The translations under genes were made by a program, and so were the position numbers. From positions 1-64,000 of the forward strand of contig NZ_JAYKPK010000006.1 of NCBI RefSeq assembly GCF_035117555.1: a DNA stretch of 64,000 nt. Direction: 5' to 3'. Each line of letters opens with the position of its first letter. Position 1 is the first letter of the stretch. The notes beneath the pieces were generated by a model. It had not been told where the DNA came from. It did no database searches and saw only the letters and a list, made by a program, of their open reading frames with translations. This document shows positions 7,330-16,402 of the stretch, piece by piece. The DNA comes from Yoonia sp035117555 (GTDB lineage: Bacteria; Pseudomonadota; Alphaproteobacteria; Rhodobacterales; Rhodobacteraceae).

Positions 7330-8433
7330 ATGAAACGTATTCTCGCAACCACCGCTCTTGTCGCGCTGACAGCCATGCCTGTCTTTGCGCAGACAGACGC
7401 GACCGACCCTGCAGCAACGGACGCAGAGGTCACAACAACCGACACAATGGAAATGACGGGCCCGGATCTTGCACCGTCGGATTTTATTGATCGCAGCCTT
7501 TACGCAAGCTCTGCGGAATCCGCACCGGGGATCACCGTGGAAAGCATTGACGCGCCCGCTGATGACTGGGACGATGTGGGCCGGATCGAGGATCTGATCC
7601 TGACCCCGGATGGTGAAATCGATGCGATCATCGTGGATGTCGGTGGATTTTTTGACATGGGCGCGCGGCAGGTGAGCATTCCGCTAAGCGATCTCACGAT
7701 TGTCGATGAAATCGATGGAGAGGGGGAATTCTTCGTCGTCTACAACGGATCTTCCGCAGATCTGGAAGGTCTTCCCGAACTGGACCGCACTGCTGTCAAT
7801 GACAGCGGCAACAGCTTTCATACCGCTGGCAACACGGCTGTCGGGTCCGATGAAGGTCTGACCGAAGATGCCGTGACCGAAGTGCCACCATCGCCCGAGA
7901 CAGATGATGCAACGACATCGGATCTGGCAGAGGACGCTGGATCTGATGATGCGGCGACGACAGAGGCCGCACCTGCGGACACTATGGCACCGACGGATGA
8001 TGCAACCACATCGGACATGGCCGAAGACACTGGATCTGACGATGCGGGCATGACAGAGGCCGCGCCTGCGGACACTATGGCACCGACAGATGAAGAGATG
8101 GCCGATGGGACACCAGTCGAAGGTGACGAACCCTATTTGATGGGCGATGAACGCAGCGCGCTGACCGCCAGTGATCTGCAAGGCATCAATCTCACTGACA
8201 TGGCGGGTGAACGTATCGGCACGATTTCCGAGATCGTTCTGACTGACGACGGTCAGGTCGGCGACGTCATCATCGATGTGGGTGGTTTTTTGGGCATCGG
8301 CGCGAAATCTGTCGCCATCGCCTTTGAAGATATCGAACTGACCCGCGAAGAAGGGGCAATGTCCGATACATTGCAGGCAACGACGATGATCACCGCCGAT
8401 CAGTTTGAAACCATGGAAGAATGGGACGGCTGA
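7330..8433 (+). CDS. Exported protein with two PRC-barrel domains and a repeated acidic linker
   Basis: 367 residues. A signal peptide ends near VFAQ (about 21). The first PRC-barrel (about 55-140: GRIEDLILTPDGEIDAIIVD) and the second (about 275-355: GERIGTISEIVLTDDGQVGD) both end in VGGF-hydrophobic segments followed by a strand. Between them lies a long Thr/Asp/Ala-rich linker containing a 31-residue tandem repeat. The start ATG 7330 has AAGGAG 8 bp upstream. Exported double PRC-barrel proteins are common in Rhodobacterales and often associated with stress; binding partners are unknown. The composition is strongly acidic. A rho-independent terminator follows. Confidence 0.85.
   Translation: MKRILATTALVALTAMPVFAQTDATDPAATDAEVTTTDTMEMTGPDLAPSDFIDRSLYASSAESAPGITVESIDAPADDWDDVGRIEDLILTPDGEIDAIIVDVGGFFDMGARQVSIPLSDLTIVDEIDGEGEFFVVYNGSSADLEGLPELDRTAVNDSGNSFHTAGNTAVGSDEGLTEDAVTEVPPSPETDDATTSDLAEDAGSDDAATTEAAPADTMAPTDDATTSDMAEDTGSDDAGMTEAAPADTMAPTDEEMADGTPVEGDEPYLMGDERSALTASDLQGINLTDMAGERIGTISEIVLTDDGQVGDVIIDVGGFLGIGAKSVAIAFEDIELTREEGAMSDTLQATTMITADQFETMEEWDG
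7903..8088 (+). repeat. Two tandem copies of a 93-bp in-frame coding repeat
   Basis: Copy 1 (7903-7995) and copy 2 (7996-8088) each encode 31 residues of the pattern DDATTSD-L/M-AED-A/T-GSDDA, then TEAAPADTMAPT. The copies differ mostly at synonymous or conservative positions, indicating a fairly old duplication within the linker between the two PRC-barrels. Confidence 0.85.
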
Positions 8434-8456
8434 CGCCGTGATCTGCGTGACACAGG

Positions 8457-8483
8457 AAAGGCCGGGCAATTGCCCGGCCTTTT
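8457..8483 (+). terminator. Rho-independent terminator after the PRC-barrel gene
   Basis: A perfect 13-bp palindrome (AAAGGCCGGGCAA and its complement) ends in TTTT, 24 bp after the stop codon. Confidence 0.85.
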
Positions 8484-8551
8484 GCATGCGGGGTATCTTT
8501 TCGGATGCGATTACAGGCAGGATGCGATCACATTAACCATAAGGACATTCC

Positions 8552-9517
8552 ATGACTGACAGACCTGTCGTTCTGATCCCGCGCAAACTTGCCCCTGCTG
8601 TGCTGAGCCGGGCCAATGTAAATTACAATGTCATCCTGAACGAAGACGATCATGTCTTTACCCGCGACGCGCTGATTGCGGCCTGCCAGAATGTTGATGC
8701 GGTGCTGCCCTGTCATTCCGAACATTTCACAGCTGAGGTGATTGCCGCCCTTCCTGACCGGCTGAAGATCATCGCGAACCATTCCGTCGGTGTCGATCAT
8801 GTCGATCTGGCAGCGGCCAAAGCGCGGGGCATTGTTGTGACCAATACCCCCGATGTGCTGTCCGACGCGACTGCTGAAATCGCGATCCTGTGCATGCTGG
8901 GTGCCGCACGGCGCGGGTCCGAGGGTGACCGGATGGTCCGCGAAGGGCGCTGGAATTTCTGGTCGCCTGCTTTCATGGTGGGCCGACAAGTGACCGGGCG
9001 GCGGTTCGGCGTGCTGGGCATGGGCCGTGTCGGACAGGTGACCGCCGAACGTGCGCGCGGCTTTGGCATGGAAATCCATTACCACAACCGCAGCCGCCTG
9101 AGCCCGGAGCAGGAAAAAGGTGCAGTTTTCCATGACACCGTCGAAAGCCTGCTTGCCGTGTCTGATGTGTTGTCACTGCATTGCCCGAACACGCCTGAAA
9201 CCACGGGTCTGATCAATGCAGATACCTTGGCGATGCTGCCGGAGCGTGCGATTCTGGTGAATACCGCGCGGGGCGCCTTGGTGAATGAAGATGATCTGGT
9301 CGCTGCATTGAAAAGCGGGCGACTGTTTGCCGCGGGGCTGGATGTGTTTCGCACCGAACCGGGCGGCAACCCTGAACTGGCGACCTTAGACAATGTGTTC
9401 ATGCTGCCGCATATCGGATCTGCGACCTTTGAAACCCGTGACGCGATGGGATTCCGCGCGCTGGACAATCTGGATGCGTTTTTCGCTGGCCGCACGCCTA
9501 TTGATCGGCTCGTGTAA
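8552..9517 (+). CDS. D-2-hydroxyacid dehydrogenase (glyoxylate/hydroxypyruvate reductase type)
   Basis: 321 residues, the normal length for the family. The NAD(P)-binding loop GMGRVG is at 156-161. The catalytic set is visible: Arg240 in VNTARGALV, Glu269 in FRTEPGG and His287 in LPHIGSAT. His178-Asn179-Arg180 after the Rossmann beta2 strand (YHNRSRL) suggests an NADPH preference by placing a basic residue where NAD enzymes have Asp. It likely reduces glyoxylate, hydroxypyruvate or another 2-keto acid. ATAAGGAC precedes ATG 8552. It stands alone between a terminator and the TRAP operon. Confidence 0.88.
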   Translation: MTDRPVVLIPRKLAPAVLSRANVNYNVILNEDDHVFTRDALIAACQNVDAVLPCHSEHFTAEVIAALPDRLKIIANHSVGVDHVDLAAAKARGIVVTNTPDVLSDATAEIAILCMLGAARRGSEGDRMVREGRWNFWSPAFMVGRQVTGRRFGVLGMGRVGQVTAERARGFGMEIHYHNRSRLSPEQEKGAVFHDTVESLLAVSDVLSLHCPNTPETTGLINADTLAMLPERAILVNTARGALVNEDDLVAALKSGRLFAAGLDVFRTEPGGNPELATLDNVFMLPHIGSATFETRDAMGFRALDNLDAFFAGRTPIDRLV

Positions 9518-9623
9518 TGAGGCGCAATAAAACGCCCATGGGTTGCGCAGTTTTGTTAGTTTATTTCGTGTGTTAGCGCAAACTCTGGCGAGGAGGTCGC
9601 TTGAGTGCTTGCTTTTGCCGGAT

Positions 9624-9642
9624 TGGTGAGTAATTTTTACCA
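9624..9642. promoter_or_regulatory. Imperfect palindrome upstream of dctP, possible GntR-type operator
   Basis: TGGT at 9624-9627 and ACCA at 9639-9642 flank an A/T-rich partly symmetric centre, 42 bp before dctP. GntR/FadR-family regulators of TRAP operons bind TGGT/ACCA palindromes, but spacing here is longer than the FadR type and no regulator gene is adjacent. Confidence 0.25.
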
Positions 9643-9684
9643 GATCGGCATCTTCGGAGGCTGACAACTTTCTGGGAGGAAAAA

Positions 9685-10845
9685 ATGAAAACCAAATCGA
9701 CTCACACGAGCGCGAGCAAACTGTCGCGCCGGTCGTTCCTGAGCAAGGGTGCCGTGGGAGGAAGCGTTGCCGCCGGTGCAGCGCTGGCGGCCCCTGCTGT
9801 TCTGGCGCAAGCCCCGATCCAGATGCGGATGCAGACCTCATGGCCGTCATCGAACATCTGGCAGCAATTCGCACAAAACTACGCGGATCGCGTCGAAGCC
9901 ATGTCCGGCGGCCGCATTTCCGTGGATGTGCTGCCTGCCGGTGCCATTGTCGGCGCGTTTCAGGTGATGGACGGCTGCAGCGACGGTATTCTGGATGCCG
10001 CGCATTCGGTGCCACCTTACTGGTACGGCAAATCCAAAGCCTCGTCCCTGTTCGGTACCGGCCCGGTACATGGCGGTGACGCGATCAACCTGCTGGCCTG
10101 GTTCAACGAAGGTGGCGGCGATGAGCTTTACCGCGAATTGACGCAGGACATTCTGGGTCTGAACGTTGTGGGTCGGCTTGGGTATCCGATGCCGTTGCAG
10201 CCATTCGGCTGGTTCAAGAACGAAGTCAGCACGCTGGCCGATATGCAGGGCTTCCGCTACCGGACCGTCGGTCTGGCTGCTGATCTGTTGCAGAAAATGG
10301 GGATGAGCGTTGCCCAGCTTCCCGGCGGGGAAATCGTGCCGGCGATGGAACGCGGCGTGATCGATGCGTTTGAATTCAACAACCCGACATCAGACCGTCA
10401 GTTCGGTGCGCAGGATGTGGCCAAGAATTACTATCTTGGGTCCTATCATCAGGCGTCAGAAACCATCGAATATATCTTCAACAAGGATTTCCTTGATGAT
10501 CTTGATGACGATCTGCGTGCGATCCTGATGCATTCGGTTGAAGCAGCGACGTTGAAGAATATCGGCTATGCGCTGGACAATTATTCGGCCGATTTGCAGG
10601 CGCTGGTCGCAGAAGACGGCGTCATCCTGCACCAGACCTCTGACGAGATCCTTGACGCACAGCTTGCCGCCTGGACAGAGCTGGAAGCAGAGCTGATGGC
10701 CGAAGATCCGTTCATGAAAAAAGTCCTCGACAGCCAGCGCGCCTGGAACGAGCGGACGGCCTATTACCAGATCATGAACAACGGCAAAGCCAGCCAGGCA
10801 CGCGCCTTTGAACATGTCTTCCCCGGTCGTCTGACCCAAGGCTAA
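9685..10845 (+). CDS. dctP: TRAP transporter substrate-binding protein (DctP family), Tat-exported
   Basis: 386 residues. The N-terminus carries a twin-arginine signal (LSRRSFLSKG then an Ala-rich h-region ending APAVLAQ), so it is exported folded to the periplasm. The mature part has the DctP-family pattern, including the conserved segment with FRYRTVGLAADLLQKMGM, whose Arg normally binds the substrate carboxylate. It resembles the TakP-like 2-oxo-acid binding branch in architecture, so an organic acid is the likely ligand; the exact one is not readable. GGGAGG precedes the ATG. First gene of a dctPQM-amidase operon. Confidence 0.9.
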   Translation: MKTKSTHTSASKLSRRSFLSKGAVGGSVAAGAALAAPAVLAQAPIQMRMQTSWPSSNIWQQFAQNYADRVEAMSGGRISVDVLPAGAIVGAFQVMDGCSDGILDAAHSVPPYWYGKSKASSLFGTGPVHGGDAINLLAWFNEGGGDELYRELTQDILGLNVVGRLGYPMPLQPFGWFKNEVSTLADMQGFRYRTVGLAADLLQKMGMSVAQLPGGEIVPAMERGVIDAFEFNNPTSDRQFGAQDVAKNYYLGSYHQASETIEYIFNKDFLDDLDDDLRAILMHSVEAATLKNIGYALDNYSADLQALVAEDGVILHQTSDEILDAQLAAWTELEAELMAEDPFMKKVLDSQRAWNERTAYYQIMNNGKASQARAFEHVFPGRLTQG

Positions 10846-10864
10846 TTTCAAGACGACGTGAACC

Positions 10865-10888
10865 GCCCGGCAGTTCCGGCTGCCGGGC
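10865..10888 (+). terminator. Hairpin between dctP and dctQ (attenuator or processing site)
   Basis: A 9-bp perfect stem (GCCCGGCAG / CTGCCGGGC) with a 6-nt loop lies 20 bp after the dctP stop; there is no U-tract. In TRAP operons such hairpins protect or partly end the binding-protein mRNA so that it exceeds the membrane subunits. Confidence 0.5.
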
Positions 10889-10911
10889 TTGGTCTATCAG
10901 ATAGGTTTCAC

Positions 10912-11496
10912 ATGATCAGCTATATTAGGTTCGCCGACGCGCTATCGGGGTGGTTTGGCAAGATGTTTGCCTGGCTCATTATCCTGATGACCGCAGGCAC
11001 AAGCTACGAAGTGTTTATGCGCTATGTCATGAACAAGCCGACGCCCTGGGCGCTGGATGTGTCTTTCATCATGTATGGCACTTTGTTCATGATGGGCGGG
11101 GCCTATACCCTGTCGGTGGGCGGGCATGTGCGGGGCGATTTTCTGTATCGGCTTTGGCAGCCGCGCACGCAGGCCCGGCTTGATCTGTTTCTCTACATTT
11201 TCTTCTTTTTTCCCGGGATCACCGCGCTGATCTTTGCAGGCTGGAAATATGCCGCATCGTCATGGAGCTATGGCGAAGTCTCGGTCAACAGCCCGGCGGG
11301 CATTCCGATCTATCAATTCAAAACCGTCATCGTCGCTGCTGGTATTTTGCTTTTCATTCAAGGGATTGCGCAGGTGATGCGCTGCATCATCGCGATCCGC
11401 AACAACGAATGGGTCGATGCCGATGACGACGTGATGGAAACAGAAGACCTGCTGGTCAAGCAGGCAGCGACAACACAAAAGGACGCCCAAGAATGA
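10912..11496 (+). CDS. dctQ: TRAP transporter small membrane subunit (DctQ)
   Basis: 194 residues from ATG 10912 (a GTG 18 codons earlier would cut into the hairpin). Four hydrophobic segments are visible, with the family features YEVFMRYVMNKPTPWALD and GGAYTLSVGGHVRGDF. The C-terminus is acidic and cytoplasmic. DctQ pairs with DctM to form the sodium-coupled permease. Its stop overlaps the dctM start by 4 bp. Confidence 0.9.
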   Translation: MISYIRFADALSGWFGKMFAWLIILMTAGTSYEVFMRYVMNKPTPWALDVSFIMYGTLFMMGGAYTLSVGGHVRGDFLYRLWQPRTQARLDLFLYIFFFFPGITALIFAGWKYAASSWSYGEVSVNSPAGIPIYQFKTVIVAAGILLFIQGIAQVMRCIIAIRNNEWVDADDDVMETEDLLVKQAATTQKDAQE

Positions 11497-12911
11497 CCGA
11501 CCCCCAAGTCGCCCTGTCCATGCTGGGCATCTTCATTATTCTGGTATTTCTGGGTTTTCCCATCGCATTCACCTTGATGGCGATGGCGATCGGTTTTGGC
11601 TATTACGCCTTTTACGATGAAGGCCGCATGTGGCGATCCTTTAACCGTCTGGGTGAAGAGGCGGGTTTTTGGGAATCGACAAGCCTGTGGATTGAAGGGT
11701 TCTTCAACAACCGTATCTTCGACTTGTTCGTGAACCAGACCTTTACCGTCATGTCGAATGAGGTTCTGACCGCGATCCCGTTGTTCCTGTTCATGGGCTA
11801 TATCGTCGAACGCGCCAATATCGTGGACCGCCTGTTCAGCACATTGAACATTGCGGCCAAGGGGATGCCGGGTTCTTTGGGGATCGCCGCCTTGATCACC
11901 TGCGCGCTGTTCGCGACCGCGACCGGGATCGTGGGCGCTGTGGTCACATTGATGGGGATGCTGGCGCTGCCGGCGATGCTCAAGGCGCGGTATGACACCA
12001 GCTTTGCGGCAGGGATCATCTGTGCGGGCGGCACCTTGGGGATTCTGATCCCACCATCGATCATGCTGATCGTTTATGCGGCTTCTTCCGGCGTGTCGAT
12101 TGTCCGGCTTTATGCCGCCGCGCTTTATCCCAGCCTCGTTCTGGTCGGTCTTTACCTGAGCTACATCATCCTGCGGTCAATCATCCAACCGAGCTTTGCG
12201 CCAAAACCGAGCAAAGAAGAAATTCCTGATGTGCCATGGACCAAACTGCTGTGGATGCTGCTGACGTCATTGTTCCCGCTGGCCTTCCTGATCCTGTCCG
12301 TGCTTGGCTCGATCCTGTTCGGTCTGGCCACACCGACGGAAGCCGCCTCTCTGGGTGCTTTGGGCGGTATGATTTTGGCCGTTGCCTATCGCGCGATGAC
12401 TTATGACCGGCTGCGCGAAAGCGTCTATCTGACCGTGCGCACCACGGCGATGGTCTGCTGGTTGTTTGTGGGGTCTTACACATTCTCATCGGTGTTTTCT
12501 TATCTGGGCGGCGAACATCTGATTTCGGAATTCGTGATGGGGTTTGATCTGACCCCGTTCCAGTTCCTGATCATGGCGCAGCTGATCATCTTCCTGCTGG
12601 GCTGGCCGCTGGAATGGTCCGAGATCATCATCATTTTCGTACCGATCTTCCTGCCGCTGTTGCCATTGTTCGGCATCGATCCGCTGTTCTTCGGCATTCT
12701 GGTGGCGTTGAACCTGCAAACCTCGTTCCTGACGCCGCCGATGGCGATGTCGGCCTATTACCTCAAAGGGATCGCGCCGCCACAGGTGCAGCTGACCGAT
12801 ATCTTCAAAGGCGTCTTGCCCTATGTCGGTATGGTCTTTCTTGCGATGGCGCTGATGTATCAGTTCCCGCAGATTGTCTTTGCATTGCCGGAGGCGATCT
12901 ATGGCCGTTGA
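11493..12911 (+). CDS. dctM: TRAP transporter large membrane subunit (DctM)
   Basis: 472 residues, about 12 hydrophobic segments. Family landmarks include the cytoplasmic amphipathic region and the segment AAGIICAGGTLGILIPPSIM. It carries out the sodium-driven translocation of the ligand delivered by DctP. It overlaps dctQ by 4 bp upstream and the amidase start by 11 bp downstream, so the whole block is translationally linked. Confidence 0.92.
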   Translation: MTDPQVALSMLGIFIILVFLGFPIAFTLMAMAIGFGYYAFYDEGRMWRSFNRLGEEAGFWESTSLWIEGFFNNRIFDLFVNQTFTVMSNEVLTAIPLFLFMGYIVERANIVDRLFSTLNIAAKGMPGSLGIAALITCALFATATGIVGAVVTLMGMLALPAMLKARYDTSFAAGIICAGGTLGILIPPSIMLIVYAASSGVSIVRLYAAALYPSLVLVGLYLSYIILRSIIQPSFAPKPSKEEIPDVPWTKLLWMLLTSLFPLAFLILSVLGSILFGLATPTEAASLGALGGMILAVAYRAMTYDRLRESVYLTVRTTAMVCWLFVGSYTFSSVFSYLGGEHLISEFVMGFDLTPFQFLIMAQLIIFLLGWPLEWSEIIIIFVPIFLPLLPLFGIDPLFFGILVALNLQTSFLTPPMAMSAYYLKGIAPPQVQLTDIFKGVLPYVGMVFLAMALMYQFPQIVFALPEAIYGR

Positions 12912-14292
12912 GAATATTGTCCCGAAACAACGGCGGCCAGAGCAGATCATCGTGCTGGATGCTGTGACCCTGCGGGACAGGATGGCGTCAGGCATCCTGC
13001 GCCCCACGGATGTTGCTGCTGCCTTCGTGTCGCAGGTCAAAGCGCGCGAGGACGAAGTGCAGGCCTTTGCCGCCTTTGACGAGGGGCATGTCATGGCGCA
13101 GGCCGAGCATCTGGATACGATGCGCAAGGCGGGCCTGCCGACCGGGCCTTTGTTCGGGATGCCGGTGGCGTTGAAAGATGTCATCGACACCAAAGGGATC
13201 CCGACCGAAAACGGCACCAGCATCGATGCGGGCCGCGTGCCCAACGCGGATGCCACCGTCGTGCGCAAGCTCAAGGCTGCAGGTGCGGTGATAATGGGCA
13301 AGACCGTCACGACGGAACTGGCCTTTCTGCACCCCGGCAAGACCCGCAATCCGGTCAACCCCGCCCATACGCCGGGCGGGTCATCACAAGGATCGGCAGC
13401 GGCTGTCGGTGCGGGCATGGTGCCTCTGGCGATTGGCACGCAGACCGGCGGGTCGGTGATCCGACCTGCCGCCTATTGCGGGACAGTGGGCTATAAACCG
13501 AGCTTTGGTGCGATTTCGCGCGCGGGCGTTTTGATGCAATCGCCGACGCTGGACACGATGGGCGTCTTTGCGATGTCGGTCGAAGGGGTGGCCATGCTGG
13601 GCGATGCCTTGTTCGGCGATGATCCGGCTGATCCGGCCACCACGCCATCGGCCCCGCCTGCCCTGCTTGCCACTGCGTTGTCCGATGTGCCGGTGCGTCC
13701 GGCGCTTGCCATCGTGTCCCAGATGCCCGGCAATGTTCCTGCCTGCGAAGACATGATGCTCGCCATGGAAGAACTCGCAGGCATTCTGGGCGACGAGTCT
13801 TTTCCGCTGATCCTGCCACCGATGTTCGATGACGCCGCAGAGATCCGCGAAAGGATCAATTTCGCGGAAATGGCGAAATGCTATTACGCCTATGAACGCC
13901 GGGCGCGCGCGCAATTGTCAGAGGTGACGCTGGAGGCCATCGACAAAGGCAAGGTCATTCTGGCGCGTGATTACCTGGCCGCATTGGACTGGCCCAAGTT
14001 GCTGAATACCGCGCTTGATGAAATCTTTGAGCGCTGCGACGCGATCATCTGCCCCGCGACGCCAGCCGCTGCCCCTGCCGGGCTGCACGCAACCGGCAAT
14101 GCGATTTACAATGGGTTATGGACGCTTTGCGGTGTGCCAGCCGTCACCTTGCCGGTGTTTGAAGATTCAAACGGCATGCCAATGGGCCTGCAACTGGTCG
14201 GCAGACGGGGCAATGACGCCCGGCTATTGCGCACGGCGCGGTGGTTGATGAATGAAATCAAAGTCACAAGCGGGGAAATGACCGATGCTTGA
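12901..14292 (+). CDS. Amidase signature family hydrolase
   Basis: 463 residues. The Ser-cisSer-Lys triad of the amidase signature family is intact: Lys92 in VALKDVIDT, Ser161 in PGGSSQGSAA and Ser185 in TGGSVIRP, with the usual 24-residue spacing between the serines. It hydrolyses a small amide to acid and ammonia; it is not a GatA, as there are no gatB/gatC neighbours. GGAGG precedes ATG 12901, which overlaps the end of dctM. The position suggests that the imported solute or its product is an amide. The substrate is unknown. Confidence 0.88.
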   Translation: MAVENIVPKQRRPEQIIVLDAVTLRDRMASGILRPTDVAAAFVSQVKAREDEVQAFAAFDEGHVMAQAEHLDTMRKAGLPTGPLFGMPVALKDVIDTKGIPTENGTSIDAGRVPNADATVVRKLKAAGAVIMGKTVTTELAFLHPGKTRNPVNPAHTPGGSSQGSAAAVGAGMVPLAIGTQTGGSVIRPAAYCGTVGYKPSFGAISRAGVLMQSPTLDTMGVFAMSVEGVAMLGDALFGDDPADPATTPSAPPALLATALSDVPVRPALAIVSQMPGNVPACEDMMLAMEELAGILGDESFPLILPPMFDDAAEIRERINFAEMAKCYYAYERRARAQLSEVTLEAIDKGKVILARDYLAALDWPKLLNTALDEIFERCDAIICPATPAAAPAGLHATGNAIYNGLWTLCGVPAVTLPVFEDSNGMPMGLQLVGRRGNDARLLRTARWLMNEIKVTSGEMTDA

Positions 14293-14440
14293 CCGCGTTC
14301 TTGCAATTTTTGCCTATATCGTTCTTTGCCTCTTTGTTGGCGTGCTGGTGTTCAAGCTGCAACGGCTGGACATCAGTATCGTTGCGGCCATCGCGATCCT
14401 TTTGGCTGGATGGGATATGCTTGGCCGCAAGAAAAGCTGA
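14285..14440 (+). CDS. 51-residue membrane protein at the end of the TRAP-amidase operon
   Basis: The frame encodes two hydrophobic helices (about 5-25 and 30-46) split by KLQRLD and ending GRKKS, so a two-pass protein with both termini probably inside is expected. It overlaps the amidase stop by 8 bp, a coupling geometry typical of real operon members. No family is recognised and no function is proposed. It is short enough to be skipped in automatic annotation. Confidence 0.6.
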   Translation: MLDRVLAIFAYIVLCLFVGVLVFKLQRLDISIVAAIAILLAGWDMLGRKKS

Positions 14441-14577
14441 CGGCCCGGCGGCACGCCGCTGCATTGTGATACCCCCAACCATGCCAAACGGACCTGTTTT
14501 CCTGAAAACCGCTTGACCTTTGCCCCCCCGACAGGTTGAACGTCCCTGATTATTATGTGGGAAACAGGTGTTTTCAG

Positions 14578-16395
14578 ATGAACGACCAGAACCGGAACCT
14601 CATCCTTGCGACGCTGCTCAGCTTTGCAGTGATCATGACATGGACATTGCTGTTCCCACCTGAGGAGATTATCCCCGACACAACGGCAGAGGTTGCGACA
14701 CAAACCGTCGATCCGACTGTTCCATTGGCCGATCCGACCGCGGCCGGCGCCACGGCACCTGCCCCGACCGAAGAGCCGGCGGCGGAGGTTGCGCGCGTCG
14801 AGATCCACACACCGGAATTGTCGGGGTCGATTTCCATGCTGGGCGCGAGGATCGATGATCTGGCGCTGACCGACTATCGCGAAACACTGGACGAAGGTGC
14901 CCCAATCGTGCGCCTGCTGCGTCCGGTGGGCGAACAGGATGCTTACTTCGCCTCTTTCGGGTGGACAGCGACTGACGGGATCGAGGCCACTGCCGTCCCC
15001 GGCCCCGATACGGTCTGGTCGGTGGAAAGCGGCGATGTGCTGACGCCAGACACGCCCGTCACGCTGGTCTGGGACAATGATGCGGGTCAGATTTTCCGCA
15101 CTGAAATCTCGGTCGATGATCGTTTCATGTTCAGCTTTGCGCAAAGCGTTGAAAACGCTGGTGAAGCCCCGGTCAGCGCGCGTCCTTACGGCCTGCTGCG
15201 GCGGCATGGTGAACCCTCCGAGCTGAAAAAATTCTTCATCCTGCACGAAGGTCTGGTGCGGATGTCGGATGGTGAGCTGGAAGAAACCTCCTACAGCAAT
15301 ATCACCGATCATCCGTTCAATGATCTTGAGCGCACGCAGGCAGAGCGTATCGACGTCGCCCAATCGGGCTGGATCGGCTATACCGACCATTACTGGATGA
15401 CGACGCTGATCCCTGATCAGACCTCCCCGTTCCGGTCCACATCGAAATATTTCGAAGCGCGCGACCTGTATCAGGCCGAAGCCGTGATGCCCGCCAGCAC
15501 AATCGCCCCCGGTGACAGCGTCACCGTCACCACCCGCATGTTCGCTGGTGCCAAAGAATGGGACGCGATCCGCGATTACGAAAACGAAGGCGGCGTTGAA
15601 GGCTTTCTGGATAGTATCGACTGGGGTTGGTTCTTTTTCCTAACCAAGCCGATCTTCTGGCTGTTGCACACGCTGAACCTTTATATCGGCAATATGGGCT
15701 GGTCGATCCTTGCGCTGACCTTGATCCTCAAGGCGCTGGTGCTGCCTTTGGCCTATAAATCCTACGTCTCGATGGCAAAGATGAAAGAGCTTCAGCCAGA
15801 AATGGAAAAGCTCAAAGAACGCGCCGGTGATGACAAGCAGGCGATGCAGCAGGGCATGATGAAGCTCTACAAGGAGAACAAGGTGAACCCGGCCTCTGGC
15901 TGTTTGCCGATCCTGTTGCAGATCCCGATCTTCTTCTCGCTTTACAAGGTGATTTTCGTCACCATCGAATTGCGGCACGCGCCCTGGATCGGCTGGATCA
16001 ACGACCTGAGCGCGCCGGACCCGTCATCGCTGTTCAACCTGTTCGGTCTGCTGCCCTATGCAGCGCCCGAGCCGGGCTCGATCCTGGCACTGATCTTTAT
16101 TGGCGTGCTGCCGATCTTCCTTGGCGTCTCGATGTGGATGCAGCAGAAACTGAACCCGGCCCCGACCGATCCGACACAGCAGATGATCTTTGCCTGGATG
16201 CCCTGGGTGTTCATGTTCATGCTGGGCGGCTTTGCATCCGGTCTGGTGCTCTACTGGATTGCCAACAACATCATCACCTTCGTGCAGCAATATGCGATCA
16301 TGCGCAGCCACGGGGCGAAACCGGATGTCTTCGGCAACATCAAATCCAGCATGAAACGCAAAAAAGCGGATGCGGCCAACAAGCCGGACAAATAG
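14578..16395 (+). CDS. yidC: Membrane protein insertase YidC/Oxa1
   Basis: 605 residues. An N-terminal membrane anchor (NLILATLLSFAVIMTWTLLF) is followed by an Ala/Pro/Thr-rich linker, a periplasmic P1 beta-domain (about 80-340) and the conserved Oxa1 core of five helices (about 355-590), including MAKMKELQPEMEKLKERAGD, NPASGCLPILLQIPIFFSLY and a Lys-rich tail. It inserts and folds inner-membrane proteins, alone or with SecYEG. ATG 14578 is used; an earlier ATG-less extension has no support. It is followed at 7 bp by yihA and then argB, the roseobacter order. The rnpA-rpmH genes often found upstream are not present here. Confidence 0.96.
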   Translation: MNDQNRNLILATLLSFAVIMTWTLLFPPEEIIPDTTAEVATQTVDPTVPLADPTAAGATAPAPTEEPAAEVARVEIHTPELSGSISMLGARIDDLALTDYRETLDEGAPIVRLLRPVGEQDAYFASFGWTATDGIEATAVPGPDTVWSVESGDVLTPDTPVTLVWDNDAGQIFRTEISVDDRFMFSFAQSVENAGEAPVSARPYGLLRRHGEPSELKKFFILHEGLVRMSDGELEETSYSNITDHPFNDLERTQAERIDVAQSGWIGYTDHYWMTTLIPDQTSPFRSTSKYFEARDLYQAEAVMPASTIAPGDSVTVTTRMFAGAKEWDAIRDYENEGGVEGFLDSIDWGWFFFLTKPIFWLLHTLNLYIGNMGWSILALTLILKALVLPLAYKSYVSMAKMKELQPEMEKLKERAGDDKQAMQQGMMKLYKENKVNPASGCLPILLQIPIFFSLYKVIFVTIELRHAPWIGWINDLSAPDPSSLFNLFGLLPYAAPEPGSILALIFIGVLPIFLGVSMWMQQKLNPAPTDPTQQMIFAWMPWVFMFMLGGFASGLVLYWIANNIITFVQQYAIMRSHGAKPDVFGNIKSSMKRKKADAANKPDK

Positions 16396-16402
16396 GACAG
16401 AT

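Noticed and set aside
7903..8088. CRISPR-like or satellite repeat
   Set aside because: Only two copies, directly adjacent with no spacers, in frame within a coding sequence. It is a protein linker duplication.
10858..10911. GTG start giving dctQ 18 extra residues
   Set aside because: The extension covers the intergenic hairpin, and its sequence is unlike a DctQ N-terminus.
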